NCBI GenBank assembly: GCA_031272615.1
Contig: JAISTL010000148.1
Span: 1-10,133, forward strand
Direction: 5' to 3'
DNA from: Methylobacteriaceae bacterium
Lineage (GTDB): Bacteria; Pseudomonadota; Alphaproteobacteria; Rhizobiales; Beijerinckiaceae
DNA: 10,133 nucleotides
Shown: piece by piece, positions 6,737-10,133 of the stretch
How the letters are laid out: every line of letters begins with the position of its first letter
How positions within the stretch are numbered: the stretch's first letter is position 1
The notes under the pieces: model-generated
Database searches by the model: none
The model's input: the letters and a program-made list of their open reading frames with translations, nothing else
What the model was told of the DNA's origin: nothing
Program-made: the position numbers and the translations under genes

Positions 6737-6909
6737 CCGTCGTGACAAACCCCCGGCAAGACAAAAAAATAGCGGCGCCCAACATTTGTGCGCCGGTTAT
6801 GACGATGGCTGGTGAAACAAGCATCTGCCCGGCTTCCGGCCCGCAACAACTCCGGGAAATATCATGTATCCGGCCGCCGCCGGGCCAGTTGGTCAGGCGC
6901 TTTCGGTCG

Positions 6910-6950
6910 GGTTTCGAAAAGGCCAGTCGATAACTGGCCTTTTCGAAGCC
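6910..6950. other. Strong inverted repeat/hairpin abutting the M20 remnant
   Basis: TTCGAAAAGGCCAGT (6913-6927) and ACTGGCCTTTTCGAA (6933-6947) are perfect complements separated by the 5-base loop CGATA. One G-T wobble and two more G-C pairs extend the stem to 6910-6950. No T-run follows the second arm, so it is not a classic intrinsic terminator. Its right arm ends where homology to the M20 amidohydrolase gene begins (6948), placing it on a rearrangement breakpoint. Confidence 0.65.
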
Positions 6951-7110
6951 GGAGAGGTGAGCAACATCATTCCCGCCATTGCCGTGCTTCAAGGAAATGC
7001 CAACTGCGTAACACTCGTCTGCACAACGCCGCCTTTAACTTTCCAGACGACATTCTGCCCCACGGCATCGCCTGCGGGTGAAGACCGTGGAGACGCTGTT
7101 GAAGGGGTGA
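6948..7110 (+). pseudogene. Decayed 3' fragment of an M20 amidohydrolase paralogue
   Basis: Two blocks match the intact amidohydrolase gene upstream. Bases 6948-6989 match 5439-5480 (encoding AGEAGNVIPDTAVL; here AGEVSNIIPAIAVL). Bases 7019-7110 match 5790-5882 (LHNAGFNFPDD..., here LHNAAFNFPDD...) with about nine substitutions and one lost base in CATCGCCTGCGGG, which shifts the frame. The stop context AAGGGGTGAGGGG is shared. Between the blocks about 290 bases of the gene are missing, including most of the C-terminal catalytic domain, and the 5' half is absent. Many substitutions in the second block are at third codon positions, so the copy probably diverged as a working paralogue before being broken. 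It is not translatable as an enzyme. Confidence 0.85.
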
Positions 7111-7136
7111 GGGGAGTTTCCCGCTCCCGTCGATAT

Positions 7137-7213
7137 TTGCAACCTTTTCAACCGTTACAATTGATGATACGGCTTGTTTTCGCTGCGCGCAAACCGATTT
7201 TATCCGGGGGAGA
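7137..7213 (+). promoter_or_regulatory. Leader and ribosome-binding site of the HEPN-helicase gene
   Basis: The 110-base leader is AT-richer than its surroundings. TTGCAA (7137-7142) and TACAAT (7156-7161) resemble -35 and -10 boxes but are only 13 bases apart, too close for a standard sigma-70 promoter; TACAAT alone is the better element. A purine-rich GGGGGAGAG-like stretch at 7206-7214, about seven bases before the ATG at 7221, is a convincing ribosome-binding site and fixes the start. The promoter part is speculative. Confidence 0.35.
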
Positions 7214-7220
7214 GTTGAAA

Positions 7221-10133
7221 ATGCAAGGGCAAGCCTTTGTTCAGGGTGAGATTTCGAGACACCTCAACGAGGTAGCCAATCAACTTGTCGTATTTCTGGA
7301 ACGAATTCTGCCGCCGCTGTTCGGTGACTGGTGGAACAAAGCCGTCGTAAACACTCTATCGTATCAGCAAAAGGGAAGACTGGAGCAACGCGGAATCACC
7401 TCACTTGGCGGCCTGGACCTTGCCGCGCTGCTTCGGGTTTTTGACCAAAACTGGTATCAGATTTCGAGTAGTCTGAACTTGACCTCGGAAGCCCGGCACT
7501 TTGTCAAAGAAATGCAGACGGTTCGTAATCGTTGGGCGCATCCGGATACCAACGGATTCCCGGTTGACGATATTTATCGGGATTTGGACACACTCCAACG
7601 CTTCTCGATGGTGATCGGTGCCGATGAAAAGGTCATTCAAGGTTTGAAAGACACAAAATCAACCCTCCTTTCAATGACGTCCCGGCCACAAACAGCTGTT
7701 ATGGAGGAAAAAGCCCCGATGGTGCCAGAACAGAAAGAGAATAAGGCAGAATTTGAACGTGGACAGATGGTCTTCGTCAAATCAAATCCTTCAAGCCGGG
7801 GAGCTGTAATAGATGTAATACCTGGTAAACCCGAGAACCGGTTCAAGGTTTTCATGGATGGTACGTCCCAGGAGTTTTACGCGTCTCAGTTGAAGGCCGA
7901 AGAACAGCGCGAGGTCAGAGAGGACGCTGTATCGTGCGATCAATTCCATGCACATCTCTCCGCGCTTCAGATCAAGTATCCGGGGTTGTCTACGCTCTAT
8001 TCTCTCAATGCTGCCCGCGTGGACTTCATTCCCTATCAGTTCAGACCGGTATTGCGTTTTATTCGATCCGACCGCCCGCGCTTGCTTATCGCTGACGGCG
8101 TCGGTGTAGGCAAAACCATCGAAGCGGGGCTTATTTTGCGGGAACTCCAAGCGCGTCGCGAGATACGCTCCGTGATGATTGTCTGTCCACGGCCTCTGAT
8201 CACTGAAAAGAAGTGGCTGAACGAGATGAAACGCTTCGAAGAGCGTTTTTGTCATCTCGATGGCCGAACTTTGAGGTTTTGCATCGATGAGATGGACCTT
8301 GAAGGGGTTTGGCCCGCGCAATACCAAAAGGTCATCCTTCCATATTCCTTGTTTGATGACTCGCTTTTGAATGGCTCGTCGCCCGGAGGGAAAGGCAAGC
8401 GCAGAATAGGTCTGTTGGATCTCGATCCGCCACCGCGTTTTGACCTGGTCATTGTTGACGAAGCCCATCATATCCGGAATGAAGAGACATTCAGCCACAA
8501 GGCTGTGAGGTTTTTCTGTGACCATGCCGAGGCGGTTGTTTTCCTCACCGCCACTCCGATCCAAACCGGAAACGATAACCTCTTTGTTTTGTTGAATACG
8601 CTTCGTCCGGATCTCATTATCGATCGGGAGAGTTTCGCCCACATGGCCGAGCCGAATCCGTTCATCAATGAGGCGGTGTCGGCCATGCGATCGCAGGAGC
8701 CGGACTGGCAACAGCGGGCTGGAGAGGCGCTCGACCATGCCGCCTCCACGCCTTGGGGGCAATCTATACTCCGGCACAGCCCGGATTTCGCCCGGATCCG
8801 AAAGGGGCTTTCAAGGGATGTCATCGAGCACGAAGAGCGTGTGAAGATGATCTCCGATACCGAGGGGATGCATACTTTCGCCGGGATTATCAACAGGACC
8901 CGCCGCCGGGATATCGGAACTGTCACAATCCGGAAGCCTGAGACTGTCTCCGTGCCGTTTACTCCGGCACAGCAGTATTTGCATGATGAACTGTTGAGAA
9001 TCCAGGCTGATGTGTTCAGAAAGCTTCACGATGGTGCCAACGTTGTGTTCATGATGACGACCATCCGGCGGCAGGCGGCCAGTTGCCTCTTTGGTTTGGC
9101 GCCATTCCTCGAAGACATTCTCAATCGCCACACCGATGAACTGGCTTGGGAAGAAGCCGATAGTCCCGAGGTTCCTGACGGCGAAACGATCACCCCGATC
9201 GAGACCCAAATCCAGGCTTTGCTTGAACATGTGCGTTCCCTGGAACCGAAAGACCCCAAGCTGGAAGCTCTTCGCGATGTCGTTCGCAACAAGCAAAGCC
9301 TTCCGAACAACAAGATTATGCTGTTCAGCAGTTTCCGGCACACCTTGCAATACCTCTTCGACCATCTCAGCAAGGACGGTTTTCGCGTTGGGGTGGTTCA
9401 TGGAGGGACCCCGGACGAGGAACGGGTAGCACTTCGCGAACGCTTTGAAAAGCCAAGGGAAGATGCCGATTGTCTTGATCTGATGCTGTTCTCCGAGGTT
9501 GGTTGCGAAGGTCTCGATTATCAGTTTTGCGATTGTATCGTGAACTATGATCTCCCATGGAATCCCATGCGAATCGAGCAACGTATCGGCCGTATCGATA
9601 GAAACGGTCAGAAGAGTGAGAGCGTCGCCATCGTCAACTTCGTTACGCCCGGGACTGTAGACGCCGATATCTATGAGCGGTGCCTGATGCGCATCGGGGT
9701 ATTCAACAGAGAACTTGGAGGGAGCGAGGAAATACTCGGGGAAATCACCCGCGAGATCACAAACATAGCGGAAAACTATAAACTGACTGAAGATGAGCGC
9801 AAAAACAAGTTTCAACAGTTGGCCGACAACAAAATCCGGCTTATCCAAGAGCAGGAGGAGCTGGAGCAAAAGCAGGGGGAGTTGTTCGGCATTCGTCTTC
9901 CTCCTGATCAGATGAATCGTGAAATAACCGATGCGTCGAGTTTCTGGCTGTCTCCGGCATCACTCCGCAGGTTGGTAACTCTATACCTGCAGCGCGTATG
10001 CAGCAAAGATCAGGAGTTTATTTTGGGAGATGGTCCGCTCAAGACACTCCGGTTGTCCCAGGATGCCCGGAGCGTTGTGCTGCAGGAATTTTTGAAGATT
10101 CCCAAGCAAAGTGATTCTGTGTACCGTGAGTGG
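7221..10133 (+). CDS. HEPN (Swt1-like)-SH3-SNF2/RapA-type helicase fusion, 3' end beyond window
   Basis: Open for 971 codons to the window edge with no stop, so the C-terminus is missing. Residues about 15-125 form a helical domain (FGDWWNKAVVNTL..., LGGLDLAALLRVFDQNWYQI) ending in VRNRWAHP; R102 and H107 make an RX4H motif, the catalytic signature of HEPN ribonucleases, and the layout resembles Swt1-type HEPN domains. Residues about 177-230 (FERGQMVFV... to FYASQLKAEE) look like an SH3/KOW beta barrel as in RapA-like ATPases. The helicase core follows: LLIADGVGVGKTIEAGLIL with Walker A K298; VDEAHH (D413-H417); LTATPIQ (442-448); second RecA lobe from about 698 (KIMLFSSF, VVHGG); and QRIGRIDRNGQ (787-797). 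A charged, probably coiled-coil stretch lies at about 836-893. Such helicases (RapA, DISARM DrmD) translocate on nucleic acid. A good ribosome-binding site supports the start. Codon use is visibly less GC-rich than in the genes to the left, suggesting transfer. The antiviral role is inferred from domains and context. Confidence 0.85.
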   Translation, partial: MQGQAFVQGEISRHLNEVANQLVVFLERILPPLFGDWWNKAVVNTLSYQQKGRLEQRGITSLGGLDLAALLRVFDQNWYQISSSLNLTSEARHFVKEMQTVRNRWAHPDTNGFPVDDIYRDLDTLQRFSMVIGADEKVIQGLKDTKSTLLSMTSRPQTAVMEEKAPMVPEQKENKAEFERGQMVFVKSNPSSRGAVIDVIPGKPENRFKVFMDGTSQEFYASQLKAEEQREVREDAVSCDQFHAHLSALQIKYPGLSTLYSLNAARVDFIPYQFRPVLRFIRSDRPRLLIADGVGVGKTIEAGLILRELQARREIRSVMIVCPRPLITEKKWLNEMKRFEERFCHLDGRTLRFCIDEMDLEGVWPAQYQKVILPYSLFDDSLLNGSSPGGKGKRRIGLLDLDPPPRFDLVIVDEAHHIRNEETFSHKAVRFFCDHAEAVVFLTATPIQTGNDNLFVLLNTLRPDLIIDRESFAHMAEPNPFINEAVSAMRSQEPDWQQRAGEALDHAASTPWGQSILRHSPDFARIRKGLSRDVIEHEERVKMISDTEGMHTFAGIINRTRRRDIGTVTIRKPETVSVPFTPAQQYLHDELLRIQADVFRKLHDGANVVFMMTTIRRQAASCLFGLAPFLEDILNRHTDELAWEEADSPEVPDGETITPIETQIQALLEHVRSLEPKDPKLEALRDVVRNKQSLPNNKIMLFSSFRHTLQYLFDHLSKDGFRVGVVHGGTPDEERVALRERFEKPREDADCLDLMLFSEVGCEGLDYQFCDCIVNYDLPWNPMRIEQRIGRIDRNGQKSESVAIVNFVTPGTVDADIYERCLMRIGVFNRELGGSEEILGEITREITNIAENYKLTEDERKNKFQQLADNKIRLIQEQEELEQKQGELFGIRLPPDQMNREITDASSFWLSPASLRRLVTLYLQRVCSKDQEFILGDGPLKTLRLSQDARSVVLQEFLKIPKQSDSVYREW

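Larger units (their letters stand above)
5883..7220. other. Gene-free, repeat- and remnant-rich interval (overview)
   Basis: No intact coding sequence is supported here. In order it holds: an unremarkable GC-rich tail after the M20 gene (5883-5942), the mosaic of repeats A, B and C (5943-6457), about 100 bases with nothing recognised (6458-6561), the DUF1016 remnant (6562-6736), about 170 unassigned bases (6737-6909), the strong hairpin (6910-6950), the M20 remnant (6948-7110), and a leader for the next gene (7111-7220). The unassigned 6737-6909 stretch is open on the minus strand (89 codons, 6723-6992) with a hydrophobic tail, but that reading has no recognisable family and runs across the hairpin and the M20 remnant, so I do not call it a gene. 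Confidence 0.7.

Noticed and set aside
6723..6992. Minus-strand 89-codon frame with a hydrophobic C-terminal part
   Set aside because: It runs through the hairpin and into the antisense of the M20 remnant; no start signal or recognised family.
7791..8777. Long minus-strand open frame (328 codons) opposite the helicase gene
   Set aside because: It lies wholly antisense to a gene with clear helicase motifs, and its translation shows no recognisable domain. It reflects stop-poor antisense composition.
8811..9869. Long minus-strand open frame (352 codons) opposite the helicase gene
   Set aside because: Antisense to the second RecA lobe, including QRIGRIDRNGQ on the plus strand; no family features of its own.

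Overview
The window is GC-rich bacterial DNA, most likely from an alphaproteobacterium. This rests on a hisC-tyrA(tyrC) pair with conserved motifs, a DUF2029-type membrane glycosyltransferase, GC-rich codon use, and dispersed 'GTCATTGCGAGGAACGAAGC'-type repeats. The taxonomy is inference; no rRNA or other decisive marker is present.

Layout. (1) 118-4400: a tightly packed plus-strand gene run with overlapping or near-touching ends: histidinol-phosphate/aromatic aminotransferase (hisC), prephenate/arogenate dehydrogenase (tyrA/tyrC type), a polytopic GT87/DUF2029 membrane protein, and a membrane-anchored M48 metalloprotease. The first two plausibly act on the same aromatic amino-acid branch; the last two are envelope proteins. 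(2) 4401-4712: an intergenic gap with a hairpin after the M48 gene and an AT-rich pocket carrying possible promoter elements. (3) 4713-5882: an M20-family metal-dependent amidohydrolase (hippurate hydrolase/N-acyl-amino-acid deacylase type).

(4) 5883-7220: about 1.3 kb with no intact gene, but full of structure. It holds a mosaic of short repeats in both orientations (5943-6457), including a 50-bp unit present twice with one mismatch and built on a 9-bp period. Next comes a dead fragment of a DUF1016/YhcG-type nuclease gene with an in-frame TGA, then a strong 15-bp perfect hairpin. Directly abutting the hairpin is a decayed, internally deleted second copy of the 3' half of the M20 amidohydrolase gene. 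The region looks like an insertion/rearrangement hotspot.

(5) 7221-10133 (runs off the window): a visibly less GC-rich, probably transferred gene. I translated 971 codons without a stop. It combines an N-terminal HEPN domain with an intact RX4H motif (Swt1-like by appearance), a small SH3/KOW-like beta domain, and a complete RapA/SNF2-type helicase core (Walker A, DEAH, LTATP, QRIGRIDRNGQ). A putative RNase fused to a DNA/RNA translocase, next to a nuclease remnant and repeats, suggests the edge of a defence island continuing to the right. The defence role is inference.
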